Below, one piece after another: positions 8,776-17,339 of a stretch of 64,000 nt of DNA. The position numbers were made by a program, and so were the translations under genes. Every line of letters starts with the position of its first letter. Position 1 is the stretch's first letter. The DNA lies in NCBI RefSeq assembly GCF_030418305.1, contig NZ_JAUHPX010000007.1, positions 1 to 64,000 of the forward strand. Direction: 5' to 3'. The notes under the pieces are model-generated. The model was not told the origin of the DNA. It saw only the letters and a program-made list of their open reading frames with translations, and ran no database searches. This DNA comes from Demequina lignilytica. GTDB lineage: Bacteria > Actinomycetota > Actinomycetes > Actinomycetales > Demequinaceae.

Positions 8776-9441
8776 ATGTTCGCAGCGCTCACGGGAGCGG
8801 GGCTGTCCGCCGCGGCGGGCCTCAACGCGTTCATCCCGCTGGTGATGGTGGGTCTGTTCGCGCGCTTCACCGACTTCATCGTGCTGCCCGAGAACCTCGC
8901 CTGGCTCGAGTCCTGGCCCGCGATCATCATCGGCCTGCTGCTGCTCGCCACCGAGCTGGTGCTCGACAAGATCCCCGGTGTCGACCACATCAACGATCTT
9001 CTCCAGTCGCTCATCCGCCCGCTCGTCGGCGGCGTGATCTTCGCCGCCACCGCGGCGGCGCAGGTGATCGACGAGTCGAACTTCTGGCAGGACAACCCGC
9101 TGATCGCGGGGATCGTCGGAGCGATCGTCGCCGCCGGTGTCCACGCGGCGAAGTCCGCCTCCCGGCCCGCGGTGAACGCCGCCACCGCCGGCACGGGCGC
9201 CCCCGTGGCGTCCTTCGCGGAGGATGCCACGTCGGTCGCACTGAGCCTCATCGCCATCTTCGTGCCGGTCCTGGTGATCGTCGTGCTCATCGCGATGGCG
9301 GCGGTGTTCTACCGCGTGGTGACCACGGGCAGGCGGCGCCGCCGCCGCCGCGCGATGCTTGAGGCCGAGGAGCGAGCCGAGCGCGAGGAACGGGCCGCCG
9401 CCGGCATCAAGACGCCATGGTGGCGCGGCCGCTGGCGATGA
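8776..9441 (+). CDS. DUF4126-family membrane protein
   Basis: This 221-residue protein starts GAGLSAAAGLNAFIPL, a typical DUF4126 N-terminus. It has about four membrane helices and a basic tail containing a run of arginines (RRRRRRR near residue 190) and WWRGRWR at the end. GGAGGAGG lies 5 bp before the ATG. The function of the family is unknown. The region up to the convergent ABC gene holds a GGACGATGC hairpin. Confidence 0.8.
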   Translation: MFAALTGAGLSAAAGLNAFIPLVMVGLFARFTDFIVLPENLAWLESWPAIIIGLLLLATELVLDKIPGVDHINDLLQSLIRPLVGGVIFAATAAAQVIDESNFWQDNPLIAGIVGAIVAAGVHAAKSASRPAVNAATAGTGAPVASFAEDATSVALSLIAIFVPVLVIVVLIAMAAVFYRVVTTGRRRRRRRAMLEAEERAEREERAAAGIKTPWWRGRWR

Positions 9442-9458
9442 CCGCCCTGGCCGCCCGC

Positions 9459-9486
9459 GCATCGTCCCGCCACTGAGGGACGATGC
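9459..9486. repeat. GGACGATGC inverted pair between convergent genes (possible terminator)
   Basis: GCATCGTCCC (9459-9468) and GGGACGATGC (9477-9486) form a 10-bp stem with an 8-nt loop. The pair lies between the ends of the DUF4126 gene and the leftward ABC ATPase gene. It belongs to the window-wide 9-mer family described in the findings. Confidence 0.75.
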
Positions 9487-9492
9487 TGAGGC

Positions 9493-10248
9493 TCAGGCCG
9501 CGCGCTCCTCGCCGAAGTCGGCGAGGAAGTCCGCGACGAAGTCGTTCGCGGGCGAGCCGGTGACCTGGTCGGGCGTGCCGAGCTGCTCGAGCACGCCGCC
9601 GCGCGACAGCACCGCGATGCGGTCAGCGAGCAGGACGGCCTCGCGCATGTCGTGGGTCACCATCACCACCGTGGTCCCCAGGTCGCGCTGAAGCGCCTGG
9701 AACTCGCGCTGCAGCCGCCGGCGGCCCTGCGGGTCGACCGCCCCGAAGGGCTCATCCATGAGCAGCACGGGCGGGCGCACCGCGAGGGCGCGGGCGACGC
9801 CGACGCGCTGGCGCTCGCCGCCGGACAGCTCGTGCGGGTAGCGCCGGCCGTAGTCGGACTCGGGAAGGCCCACCAGGTCGAGCAGCTCCGCGACCCGCTC
9901 GCTCGTCCGCGCGCGGTCCCACTTGAGAAGCCGCGGCACGGTCGCGACGTTCTGCGCCACCGTGCGGTGCGGGAACAGCCCGACGTGCTGGATGACGTAG
10001 CCGATCCCGCGGCGCAGCTCGACCGGGTCGCGGGTGAGCACATCGTCGCCGCCGAGCAGGATCCGGCCCGCGGACGGCTCGATGAGCCGGTTGATCATCC
10101 GCAGGGTGGTCGACTTGCCGCAGCCCGACGGACCCACCAGCGCGAGCACCTCGCCACCGTGCACCTCCAGGTCGAGCGAGTCGACCGCGACGGTGCCGTC
10201 GGGGTACTCCTTACGCACGGACTCGAGGACGATGCCGGTGGACTCCAT
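9493..10248 (-). CDS. Osmoprotectant-type ABC transporter ATP-binding protein (OpuCA/ProV-like)
   Basis: The 251 residues contain Walker A GPSGCGKST, the signature LSGGERQRVGVARAL, Walker B LLMDEPFGAVDP and the H-loop VTHDMREA. VIQHVGLFPHRTVAQNV is characteristic of the glycine betaine/choline class. It lacks the C-terminal CBS domains of full-length OpuCA. It is divergent from the two permease genes, with about 61 bp between starts, whereas this ATPase is usually first in the same operon. The ATG at 10248 is preceded by GGTGGCGGG. Confidence 0.88.
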   Translation of the reverse strand: MESTGIVLESVRKEYPDGTVAVDSLDLEVHGGEVLALVGPSGCGKSTTLRMINRLIEPSAGRILLGGDDVLTRDPVELRRGIGYVIQHVGLFPHRTVAQNVATVPRLLKWDRARTSERVAELLDLVGLPESDYGRRYPHELSGGERQRVGVARALAVRPPVLLMDEPFGAVDPQGRRRLQREFQALQRDLGTTVVMVTHDMREAVLLADRIAVLSRGGVLEQLGTPDQVTGSPANDFVADFLADFGEERAA

Positions 10249-10309
10249 CCCGCCACCGTAGCGCGCCCCACCCCTGCCGGGTCCAGGCATGACCCTGTAC
10301 GGTCGGGGG

Positions 10310-10987
10310 GTGGACAATCCCTGGCTGTCGCTCGACTACCTCAGGCGCAGCGGGGACGAGGTCTGGGAGCACCTGGTGATCCACGCCTCGCTCACGGTGC
10401 AGGCGCTGGCCATCGCGATCGCGGTGGCGTTCCCGCTCGCCGTGCTCGCGCGCCGGGTGCCTCGCCTCGCCGGACCGATCCTGGGGACCGCGGGCGTCCT
10501 GTACACGGTGCCCTCGCTCGCCCTGTTCGCGCTGCTCGCCCCCTACACCGGCATCGGCCGCACCACGGTGCTCATCGGGCTGGTGATCTACGCGCTGCTG
10601 GTGCTGGTCCGCAACATGATCGTGGGCCTCGAGGGCGTGGACCCCGACGTGGTCGACGCCGCGCGGGGCCAGGGGTACTCCCGCACTCGGCTGCTCCTCA
10701 CGGTCGAGCTGCCCAACGCGCTGCCCAGCATCGTCGCGGGGCTGCGCATCGCGGCCGTCACGACCGTCGCCCTGGTGACGGTGGGCGTCGTGGTGGGCTA
10801 CGGCGGCCTGGGCCAGCTCATGTTCCGCGGACTCCAGTCCAACTATCACGCGCAGATCATGACGGCCACGCTCCTGTGCCTGGCGCTCGCGCTGGTGATG
10901 GACCTCGCGATCGTGCTGCTGGCGCGCTGGGCGATGCCGTGGGCGCGCAGCGGCCGCCGGGCCCGGGGACGGAGGGCCGCGGCGTGA
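10310..10987 (+). CDS. Osmoprotectant ABC transporter permease (OpuCB/ProW-like)
   Basis: The 225-residue permease has about six helices and the conserved EAA-type cytoplasmic loop (GLEGVDPDVVDAARGQGYSRTR). That segment contacts the ATPase and is characteristic of the quaternary-amine uptake group. The start is uncertain: GTG at 10310 gives the better N-terminus, but an ATG at 10289 is in frame. The 3' end overlaps the next permease by 4 bp (GTGA). With the ATPase and lipoprotein it should import glycine betaine, choline, carnitine or proline for osmotic protection. Confidence 0.87.
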   Translation: MDNPWLSLDYLRRSGDEVWEHLVIHASLTVQALAIAIAVAFPLAVLARRVPRLAGPILGTAGVLYTVPSLALFALLAPYTGIGRTTVLIGLVIYALLVLVRNMIVGLEGVDPDVVDAARGQGYSRTRLLLTVELPNALPSIVAGLRIAAVTTVALVTVGVVVGYGGLGQLMFRGLQSNYHAQIMTATLLCLALALVMDLAIVLLARWAMPWARSGRRARGRRAAA

Positions 10988-11715
10988 GCACCGTGTCCGA
11001 CGCCTGGGACTACCTCACCACCGCCGAGTCGTGGACGGGCGCGAACGGGATCTTCGGCACCAACTTCGACGGGTCGCTGCGCTTCCAGCGCGACTCGATC
11101 ATCGCGCTCACCCTTGAGCACCTGTGGATGTCGTTCGCGGCCGTCACCATCGCCGCCGCGATCGCGCTGCCGCTCGGGCTGTGGCTCGGCCACCTCGGGC
11201 GCGGGGGCGGCGTCGCGACCGTCATCTCGAACGTGTCCCGTGCGATGCCCACGCTGGCGCTGCTCACGCTGTTCGCGGCGTCAGCGATCGGCTTCGGCAA
11301 CCGTGCGGTCATCATCGCCGCGGCGATCTTCGCGTTCCCCCCGATCCTCACCAACGCCTACACCGGCATGTCCGGGGTGGACCGGGACGTGCGCGAGGCC
11401 GCCTTCGGCCAGGGCATGACGCGCTGGCAGGTCGCGCTGCGCGTCGAGCTGCCCCTGGCGGTGCCGCTGCTCGCCGCGGGGATGCGGACCTCCACCACGC
11501 AGACGGTCGCGACCGTGCCGCTGGCGGCCCTGGTCGCGGGAGGCGGGCTCGGCGTGATCATCAACACGGGCCTGGCGACCCAGCGCTACGGTCAGGTGCT
11601 CGCCGGGGGCCTGCTGGTGGCGGCGCTGTGCCTCGGGATCGACGCGCTGATGGCGCGCCTCGAACGCCGCGCGACCCCCGCGCCGCTGCGGAACCGCGCG
11701 ACGGCCGCCGCCTGA
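10984..11715 (+). CDS. Osmoprotectant ABC transporter permease (OpuCD-like)
   Basis: This is the second permease of the pair, 243 residues with about six helices. The EAA loop is GMSGVDRDVREAAFGQGMTRWQ. It is translationally coupled to the first permease through a GTGA overlap. Having two different permeases plus one soluble binding protein is the OpuC/OsmU arrangement rather than the ProVWX one. The substrate range cannot be fixed from the sequence. Confidence 0.87.
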   Translation: MSTVSDAWDYLTTAESWTGANGIFGTNFDGSLRFQRDSIIALTLEHLWMSFAAVTIAAAIALPLGLWLGHLGRGGGVATVISNVSRAMPTLALLTLFAASAIGFGNRAVIIAAAIFAFPPILTNAYTGMSGVDRDVREAAFGQGMTRWQVALRVELPLAVPLLAAGMRTSTTQTVATVPLAALVAGGGLGVIINTGLATQRYGQVLAGGLLVAALCLGIDALMARLERRATPAPLRNRATAAA

Positions 11716-11849
11716 CCGGTCACGATCCCGCATCGTTCACCCGTCCGCCCGGGCGACCGCGCCGAAGCGTGAATACCCTGGAAACCGACCCGACGGGAAC
11801 AGACCGCCGTCCGGCGGGGTTGCCCGACGCACCGACCCGAAGGAGTGAC

Positions 11850-12845
11850 ATGCGAATCCGAACCGGAATGCTCGCCGCGGCCACGGCCGCGACGCTCGTG
11901 CTGGCGGGATGCTCGAGCGGATCCGACTCCCCCGAGCCCGCGGGCTCGACGTCGAGCACGGCGGGAGGCGAGTCGATGGCGCAGGAGTGCCAGCCCGTCC
12001 CCGGCGACACCTTCATGGTGCTCGATGACGACAAGATGCTGCAGAACTCCGACAACCTGATCCCGGCGGTGAACGCCGACGCCGCCTCGGACGAGGTGCT
12101 CGGGGCGCTCGACGCCGTCTCGGCCGTCCTCACCACGGACGACCTGATCCAGCTCAACAAGGCGGTCGACATCGACCGCCAGACCTCGGCGGAGGCCGCC
12201 GCGGCCTACGTCGCGGACAACGGCATCGCCGCGCCCGCGACGGGTTCCGGCTCGATCGTGGTGGGCGCCGCGAACTTCTCGGAGAACATCACCGTCGCGG
12301 AGATCTACGCGGCCGTGCTGGCCGATGCCGGCTTCGACACCGAGGTCCGCACCATCGGCAACCGCGAGACCTACCTCCCGGCGCTCCAGTCCGGGGAGAT
12401 CCAGGTGGTGCCGGAGTACGCCGCCACGGTGACCGAGTACCTCAACCGCGACCAGAACGGCGCGGAGGCCGCGGCCGTGGCGTCGGGCGACATCGACGCG
12501 ACCGTCGCCGCCCTCGAGCCGCTGGCGACCGCCGCCGGCCTGGTGTTCGGCGAGGCCTCGGCCGCGCAGGACCAGAACGCGTTCGCGGTGACCACCGCCT
12601 TCTCCGACGAGTACGGCGTGACGTCGCTGAGCGAGCTCGCCGAGACCTGCGGCACCATCTCGCTGGGCGGACCGCCGGAGTGCCCGGAGCGCCCGTTCTG
12701 CCAGATCGGCCTCGAGGAGCAGTACGGCATCGAGGTCGCGCAGTTCGAGTCGCTCGACCCGGGCGGCCCGCTGACCAAGACCGCGATCCAGCAGGGTCAG
12801 GTCATGGTCGGCCTCGTGTTCAGCTCCGACGGCGCGCTGGGCTGA
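11850..12845 (+). CDS. Osmoprotectant-binding lipoprotein (OpuCC/OsmX-like)
   Basis: This 331-residue protein starts with a lipoprotein signal peptide (lipobox LAGC at about residues 17-20). The OpuAC-type domain begins near SGSIVVGAANFSENITVAE and includes LPALQSGEIQVVPEYAATVTEYL. It anchors in the outer face of the membrane and delivers substrate to the two upstream permeases. AGGAG lies 5 bp before the ATG. The first 110 residues after the lipobox include an extra segment (ECQPVPGDTFMVLDDDKMLQ) that is duplicated in spirit by the C-terminal half, as seen in some actinobacterial homologues. Confidence 0.88.
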   Translation: MRIRTGMLAAATAATLVLAGCSSGSDSPEPAGSTSSTAGGESMAQECQPVPGDTFMVLDDDKMLQNSDNLIPAVNADAASDEVLGALDAVSAVLTTDDLIQLNKAVDIDRQTSAEAAAAYVADNGIAAPATGSGSIVVGAANFSENITVAEIYAAVLADAGFDTEVRTIGNRETYLPALQSGEIQVVPEYAATVTEYLNRDQNGAEAAAVASGDIDATVAALEPLATAAGLVFGEASAAQDQNAFAVTTAFSDEYGVTSLSELAETCGTISLGGPPECPERPFCQIGLEEQYGIEVAQFESLDPGGPLTKTAIQQGQVMVGLVFSSDGALG

Positions 12846-12863
12846 CCACCCCGACGCCCTCGA

Positions 12864-13154
12864 TCACGCGGCGGCCTGCTCCCTCGGGAGCGGGCCGTCG
12901 TCGTGTCGGGACGATGCGGTGCCACGAGCGAGGCGCCACAGCGCCGTGATGCCACGCACGATCAGCCAGCCCAGGCCCCAGCCGACGGCGGCGTTCACGG
13001 CCGCGAGCGCGGCGCTGGCGGGAAGCGTGTACCAGGCGTTGTCGGTGGTGAAGGCGAGCTCGGCCGCGAACAACGCTCCCACCAGCAGGATCCCCCACCA
13101 GCGCGCCCTCGCGAGGCTCATGATGAAGCCGATCACCAGCGCCGGGATGATCAT
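12864..13154 (-). CDS. Small membrane protein, unknown function
   Basis: The 96 residues contain about three membrane helices (MIIPALVIGFIMSLARARWW, then WGILLVGALFAAELAF, then VNAAVGWGLGWLIV) followed by a polar tail. Start ATG at 13154 has GGGGGAGG upstream. The gene is convergent with the osmoprotectant operon, and the end of its coding region can fold as a hairpin that might terminate it. No family was recognised. Its 3' part contains one GGACGATGC copy. Confidence 0.65.
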   Translation of the reverse strand: MIIPALVIGFIMSLARARWWGILLVGALFAAELAFTTDNAWYTLPASAALAAVNAAVGWGLGWLIVRGITALWRLARGTASSRHDDGPLPREQAAA

Positions 13155-13224
13155 GACGGCCCTCCCCCGAAGGCGGCGGGCCCCGTCGCCCGCCCCTCCA
13201 GTGCACACCCGAAGGGCGCTCGGG

Positions 13225-13680
13225 TCAACGGGGGTCGGCGGGCAGGAGCGGCCGGTTCTCGTAGAACGTCTGGAGCACCACGGTGGTGCGCGTGGTCACC
13301 CGCACCGCACGCCGGATCTCGCTGATGAGGGACTCGAGGTCGCGCGGCGTCCCGACCCGCACGAACAGCATGTAGCTCGCGTCGCCGGCGATCGAATGGC
13401 AGGCCTCGACCGCCGTGAGGTGCTCGACCAGCGCCGGGACGTCGTCCGCCTGCTCCGGGTCGAGGGGCGTGAGCTCGATGAACGCCGAGAGCGGTCGCCC
13501 CGCGGCCTCGGGGTCGACGAGCGCGCGGTAGCCGGCGATCACCCCGTCCGCCTCGAGCCGGCGCAGCCGCGCCTGCACGGCGGAGGTCGACAGCCCGACC
13601 TCGGAGGCGAGCTGCGCGAGGGTGGCGCGGGCGTCGTGGGAGACGGCCGCGACCAGGCGGGCGTCGACGGGATCCTGCAT
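13225..13680 (-). CDS. Lrp/AsnC-family transcriptional regulator
   Basis: The 151 residues comprise an AsnC helix-turn-helix (residues about 5-50; LASEVGLSTSAVQARLRRLE) and a C-terminal RAM/AsnC ligand domain (FIELTPLDPEQ through VRVTTRTTVVLQTFYEN). Such proteins form octamers that sense amino acids. It is divergent from the DUF6421-SDR pair at 13837, a common partnership in actinobacteria, and probably regulates it. The 156-bp gap holds an AT-rich promoter region. Confidence 0.9.
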   Translation of the reverse strand: MQDPVDARLVAAVSHDARATLAQLASEVGLSTSAVQARLRRLEADGVIAGYRALVDPEAAGRPLSAFIELTPLDPEQADDVPALVEHLTAVEACHSIAGDASYMLFVRVGTPRDLESLISEIRRAVRVTTRTTVVLQTFYENRPLLPADPR

Positions 13681-13748
13681 GACACGGACGCTACCGCATC
13701 CCGCCCGGTGGGCCCGGCGGCACGGCGGCCGGCGGGCGGAGGAATCCT

Positions 13749-13777
13749 TGACTGTGACACTTCTGGATGAAATGCTT
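13749..13777 (+). promoter_or_regulatory. Candidate promoter for the DUF6421-SDR operon
   Basis: TTGACT (13749-13754) is a good -35 box. Seventeen bases on, AATGCT (13772-13777) is a weak -10 box. The stretch 13745-13830 is much more AT-rich than its surroundings. The -35 lies inside an imperfect dyad with ATCC and GGAT at the ends, which could be an Lrp-type site. This is a candidate only. Confidence 0.4.
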
Positions 13778-13836
13778 CCCGTAGAGACACGTTTTCACCG
13801 GAATTCTTCCACTTCCGCACTCAGAGGGAGTCCCCC

Positions 13837-15240
13837 ATGACCGTCTCCGTCACCCCCGCCCACCTGGACGTGCGCACCGTCGAGTCCAGCGCCGCCTGGC
13901 GCCGCCTCAAGGAGGCCGTGACGGCCCTGCAGCCGCTGCAGGCGCGCGACGGATCGATCCCCGAGTCCGCGGCGCACGGCTCCGCCCGGGGACTGGTCGA
14001 CACCATCGTCAGCGCGATCCGCGAGCTCGCGCCGCTCTTCCCCCATGACGCCGACTACCTCGCGGCGCTCCCGGGCGACTTCGAGCGCTGGGCCGACGGC
14101 GGCTTCGGCGAGCCCGACTTCCTCGACTCCCTGGTGGCGTTCCAGCCGCAGCGCCGTCGGGTCGACGGGCTCCGTCACCTGGTGGTGTTCCCGATGTACA
14201 CGCAGAACGGCTCGCGGGACCGCCACGTGGAGGCGCTGCTGGCTGAGGCGATCTGGCCGGAGTTCGTCGCCGAGCTCGAGGCCGGCGACTACGGGAACGC
14301 GCTGTTCGTCTCGCTGCGCCTGATCGACTTCACCGCGGGATACGACACCAACTCGGCCGTGCTGTTCCCGGAGACCGTGGCGATGCGGGAGATCCCCACG
14401 TTCACCTGGGGCGCGATCTTCCAGGACCGCGAGGCGGCGCGCTACCGGCGCGTGGTCGCGGCGGCCGCCGAGCTGACCCGGCTCGATCTTCCCGTCGAGA
14501 CCGCGGAGATGCTGGCCGACCAGGGCCTGGCGGAGCGCACCTTCGTCATGTGGGACCTGATCCACGACCGCACCCACATGCGCGGCGACCTGCCGTTCGA
14601 CCCGTTCATGATCAAGCAGCGCATGCCTTTCTTCCTGTACACGCTCGAGGAGCTCCGCTGCGACCTCACCGCGTTCCGCGAGGCGGTCGCGATCCAGCGC
14701 GCGCTCGACGCCCGCACCGCCGCGGGCGAGGAGCTCACCGGGACGGAGACCGACACCCGCAGGCATGCGGCGCTGGTCCAGCAGGCGATCCTCTTCGACC
14801 GCATCTTCCGCTTCCCCATCACCGGCACGCGCGTGCGGAACTACGACGGGCTCGGCGGCCAGCTCCTCTTCGCCTGGCTGCACCAGCGGCACGTGCTCGA
14901 GTGGCGCGACGTCGAGCTGAGCATCGACTGGGACGCCGTCCCCGACGCCGTGGTGGCGCTGAGCGACGCGATCAACGCGCTCTACTGGGAGTCGATCGAC
15001 CGCCCCAAGACCGTGCACTGGCTCAAGGCCTACGAACTGATCGCCGGAGTGCTCGCCCCGCATCCCGCCTCGGCCTGGGCGGCCGGCCTGCCGCGCGAGG
15101 TGCTCGCCGGCCCGCCGAAGGGCATGACCGACCTGGTGCTGGACGACGAGTTCCCCCTGTCGATGTTCTTCGAGGCGCTCGACCGGAAGATGCGGCCCGT
15201 GATCGAGTCCACGGCGGGCATCCGCGCGGACGCGGCGTGA
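13837..15240 (+). CDS. DUF6421-family protein
   Basis: The 467 residues show no signal peptide or membrane segment. The family is recognised by FLYTLEELRCDLTAFREAV and the motif HDRTHMRGDLPFDPFMIKQ near residue 245. Clustered His, Asp and Glu residues there suggest a metal site, but no activity is established. It is translationally coupled to a short-chain dehydrogenase (4-bp overlap) and lies opposite an Lrp regulator. The three genes probably act together in an uncharacterised, amino-acid-responsive pathway. Confidence 0.8.
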   Translation: MTVSVTPAHLDVRTVESSAAWRRLKEAVTALQPLQARDGSIPESAAHGSARGLVDTIVSAIRELAPLFPHDADYLAALPGDFERWADGGFGEPDFLDSLVAFQPQRRRVDGLRHLVVFPMYTQNGSRDRHVEALLAEAIWPEFVAELEAGDYGNALFVSLRLIDFTAGYDTNSAVLFPETVAMREIPTFTWGAIFQDREAARYRRVVAAAAELTRLDLPVETAEMLADQGLAERTFVMWDLIHDRTHMRGDLPFDPFMIKQRMPFFLYTLEELRCDLTAFREAVAIQRALDARTAAGEELTGTETDTRRHAALVQQAILFDRIFRFPITGTRVRNYDGLGGQLLFAWLHQRHVLEWRDVELSIDWDAVPDAVVALSDAINALYWESIDRPKTVHWLKAYELIAGVLAPHPASAWAAGLPREVLAGPPKGMTDLVLDDEFPLSMFFEALDRKMRPVIESTAGIRADAA

Positions 15241-15917
15241 CGATGCGCGGTGCGGCCGAGCGCACGGTGCTGATCGGCGGTGCGACCAGCGCCGCGGGCG
15301 TCGCCGCGGTCGGGGCGCTGGTCGCCGCCGGCGCCACGGTGGTCGCCACCGGACGCGATCGGGATCGGCTCGCCCCGCTCGCCGCGATGGGAGCCCGCAT
15401 CGAGGCGGTCGACCTGGTGGACGAGGTCGAGGTCTCCGCCCTCGCGTCGCGGCTCCACGCGGATGGCATCGCCGTCGACGGCGTGCTGCACCTGGTGGGC
15501 GGCTGGCGCGGCGGCGGCGGGATCGCCGGCCAGACGGAGGCGGACTACCGCGTGCTCGAGGCCTCCTTCACCGCGCTGCGTCACGTCTCGCGCGCCTTCG
15601 ACGAGGACCTGAGGCGCTCCCCCGCCGGTCGCCTCGCCATCGTCTCGTCGACGACGGTCGATCACCCGGCTGCCGGCGGCGCGAACTACGCCGCCGTCAA
15701 GGCGGCGAGCGAGGCGTGGGTGCGCGCGGTCGGGCAGGGCTACCGGAAGGCCGCGCGCGACGCCGGGGAGCCCCAGCGCGCGGCGGCGGTGATCTTCCGC
15801 GTCGCCAGCCTCGCCGGACTGGAGAGTGCGCTGGCGGACGCCTTCGTGGACCTGTGGGACGCGGATGCGGCGGCGGTCGACGGGGCCGTGATCGAGCTTC
15901 GCGACGACGTCGACTGA
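15237..15917 (+). CDS. Short-chain dehydrogenase/reductase (SDR)
   Basis: This 226-residue Rossmann protein starts with a variant glycine motif, GGATSAAGVAAV, instead of TGxxxGxG. The active site reads VSSTTVDHP...NYAAVKAA, with the YxxxK pair present. GTG at 15237 overlaps the DUF6421 stop by 4 bp; ATG at 15243 is the alternative. It should be a soluble NAD(P)-dependent oxidoreductase working with the DUF6421 protein. The substrate is unknown. Confidence 0.82.
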   Translation: MTMRGAAERTVLIGGATSAAGVAAVGALVAAGATVVATGRDRDRLAPLAAMGARIEAVDLVDEVEVSALASRLHADGIAVDGVLHLVGGWRGGGGIAGQTEADYRVLEASFTALRHVSRAFDEDLRRSPAGRLAIVSSTTVDHPAAGGANYAAVKAASEAWVRAVGQGYRKAARDAGEPQRAAAVIFRVASLAGLESALADAFVDLWDADAAAVDGAVIELRDDVD

Positions 15918-15944
15918 CCCTGCCGAGCCTCCCGCGGAACGCCG

Positions 15945-15972
15945 AAGGCCCGGTCCTCGCGGACCGGGCCTT
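15945..15972. terminator. Bidirectional terminator between the SDR gene and tRNA-Lys
   Basis: The inverted repeat AAGGCCCGGTCC-TCGC-GGACCGGGCCTT ends in TTCGTG. It follows the SDR stop by about 28 bp and lies directly downstream of the leftward tRNA-Lys. Confidence 0.85.
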
Positions 15973-15978
15973 CGTGTC

Positions 15979-16054
<76 letters not shown>

Positions 16055-16165
16055 ATCGCTCCGCAACGCGGTGCGAGAGACAACTTTAGCAGGCCGCGGG
16101 CGAACTTCAAAAACGACGAACGTCCCGGGAATGGCCTCGTCGGGCTCGCGCGTTAGGTTGTCATC

Positions 16166-16636
16166 ATGAGCGAGAACCGACTGAGCGTGGGCGACACCGC
16201 CCCGGACTTCACCGCCCCCACCGACGACGCGACCTTCACGCTCGCAGACCTCCGCGGCACGAAGGTGATCCTGTACTTCTACCCCGCCGCGATGACGCCC
16301 GGCTGCACCACGCAGGCGTGCGACTTCCGCGACTCGCTGGACGTCCTGCACGCCTCCGGTTACGAGGTCGTCGGCATCTCGAAGGACTCGCCCGCGAAGC
16401 TCGCACAGTTCCGCGAGCAGGAGGGCCTCACCTTCACGCTGGTCTCCGACGAGGACCGCGCGATCCAGGAGGCCTACGGCGCCTGGGGCATGAAGAAGCT
16501 GTACGGCAAGGAGGTCGAGGGCTCGATCCGCTCGACCGTCGTGCTCGACGAGGAGGGCAAGGTCGCCGTCGCCCAGTACAACGTCAAGGCCACCGGCCAC
16601 GTCGCCAAGCTGCGCCGCGACCTCGGTCTCGACTGA
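16166..16636 (+). CDS. bcp: Thioredoxin-dependent thiol peroxidase (peroxiredoxin Q/BCP)
   Basis: The 156-residue peroxiredoxin reduces peroxides with electrons from thioredoxin. The peroxidatic Cys47 lies in YPAAMTPGCTTQACDF and the resolving Cys52 five residues on, the atypical two-Cys BCP pattern. The length is exactly that of the family. TAGGTT 12 bp upstream may be a -10 box, implying a very short leader. Its electron donor, thioredoxin, is encoded nearby at 16948-17319. Confidence 0.95.
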   Translation: MSENRLSVGDTAPDFTAPTDDATFTLADLRGTKVILYFYPAAMTPGCTTQACDFRDSLDVLHASGYEVVGISKDSPAKLAQFREQEGLTFTLVSDEDRAIQEAYGAWGMKKLYGKEVEGSIRSTVVLDEEGKVAVAQYNVKATGHVAKLRRDLGLD

Positions 16637-16690
16637 CGCAGCGGCCGCCCGCGCATCGTCCCGCCGGCCGCCCCGTATCCTGGGTGCCGC

Positions 16691-16775
<85 letters not shown>

Positions 16776-16798
16776 CCGGAGCGGGTCACCCTGCTCGA

Positions 16799-16848
16799 AT
16801 GGCGGATCGGTGTACGCAACCGCGCGGTTGCGTACACCGATCCGCCAT
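16799..16848. repeat. Perfect 50-bp palindrome behind tRNA-Leu
   Basis: Two 25-bp arms meet with no spacer. The left arm starts ATGGCGGATCGGTGTACGCA and the centre is ACCGCGCGGT. It is flanked by the two copies of the tRNA 3' end (16763-16774 and 16865-16876). No coding role is apparent. A diverged half-arm (GGATGGCGGACCATACGCAC) is found at about 17410. Confidence 0.9.
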
Positions 16849-16894
16849 GTCGCGTCCAGCAGCACCCTCGCGCACCGAGACGCACCTGGACGGA

Positions 16895-16935
16895 CCGCAG
16901 GCCCGGCCCCCTCGCATCGGGGTCCGGGCCTGCGG
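16895..16935 (-). terminator. Terminator of trxA
   Basis: CCGCAGGCCCGG pairs with CCGGGCCTGCGG across a 17-nt loop, 13 bp after the trxA stop on the minus strand. Confidence 0.75.
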
Positions 16936-16947
16936 CGTCCAAGAAGA

Positions 16948-17319
16948 CTAGTGCTGAGCGGCCTCGTGCTCGGCGATCTTCTCGCGGACCTCGTCCATGT
17001 CCAGGCCCTCGACGGCGTCGATGAGCTGCTGGAGGGCGGGACCGGGAAGCGCGCCGGCCTGGTTGAAGACCATGATGCCGTCGCGGAACGCCATGAGGGT
17101 CGGGATCGCGGTGACGCCGAACTTGGCGCCCAGCTCCTGCTGGTCCTCGGTGTCGACCTTCGCGTGGACGATCTCGGTCTTGGCCTCGGAGGACTGCTCG
17201 AAGATCGGCGCGAAGCGCTTGCACGGGCCGCACCACTCGGCCCAGAAGTCGACGAGGACGATGCCGTCCTTGCCGACGGTCTCGTCGAAGGTCTCTGCGG
17301 TCAGATCGATCGTTGCCAT
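16948..17319 (-). CDS. trxA: Thioredoxin
   Basis: The 123-residue thioredoxin has the active site WAEWCGPCKRF (Cys30, Cys33) and the cis-proline loop VTAIPTLMAF. The C-terminus is about 15 residues longer than the E. coli protein and helical (VREKIAEHEAAQH). The ATG at 17319 is the family start, with GGAGAGGA upstream. An ATACCCCC/GGGGGGTAT palindrome lies 21-37 bp upstream of the start. This suggests control by a CsoR/CstR-type repressor and a role in copper or persulfide stress as well as general thiol reduction. Confidence 0.94.
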   Translation of the reverse strand: MATIDLTAETFDETVGKDGIVLVDFWAEWCGPCKRFAPIFEQSSEAKTEIVHAKVDTEDQQELGAKFGVTAIPTLMAFRDGIMVFNQAGALPGPALQQLIDAVEGLDMDEVREKIAEHEAAQH

Positions 17320-17339
17320 GTATTCCTCTCCTGCGGTGT

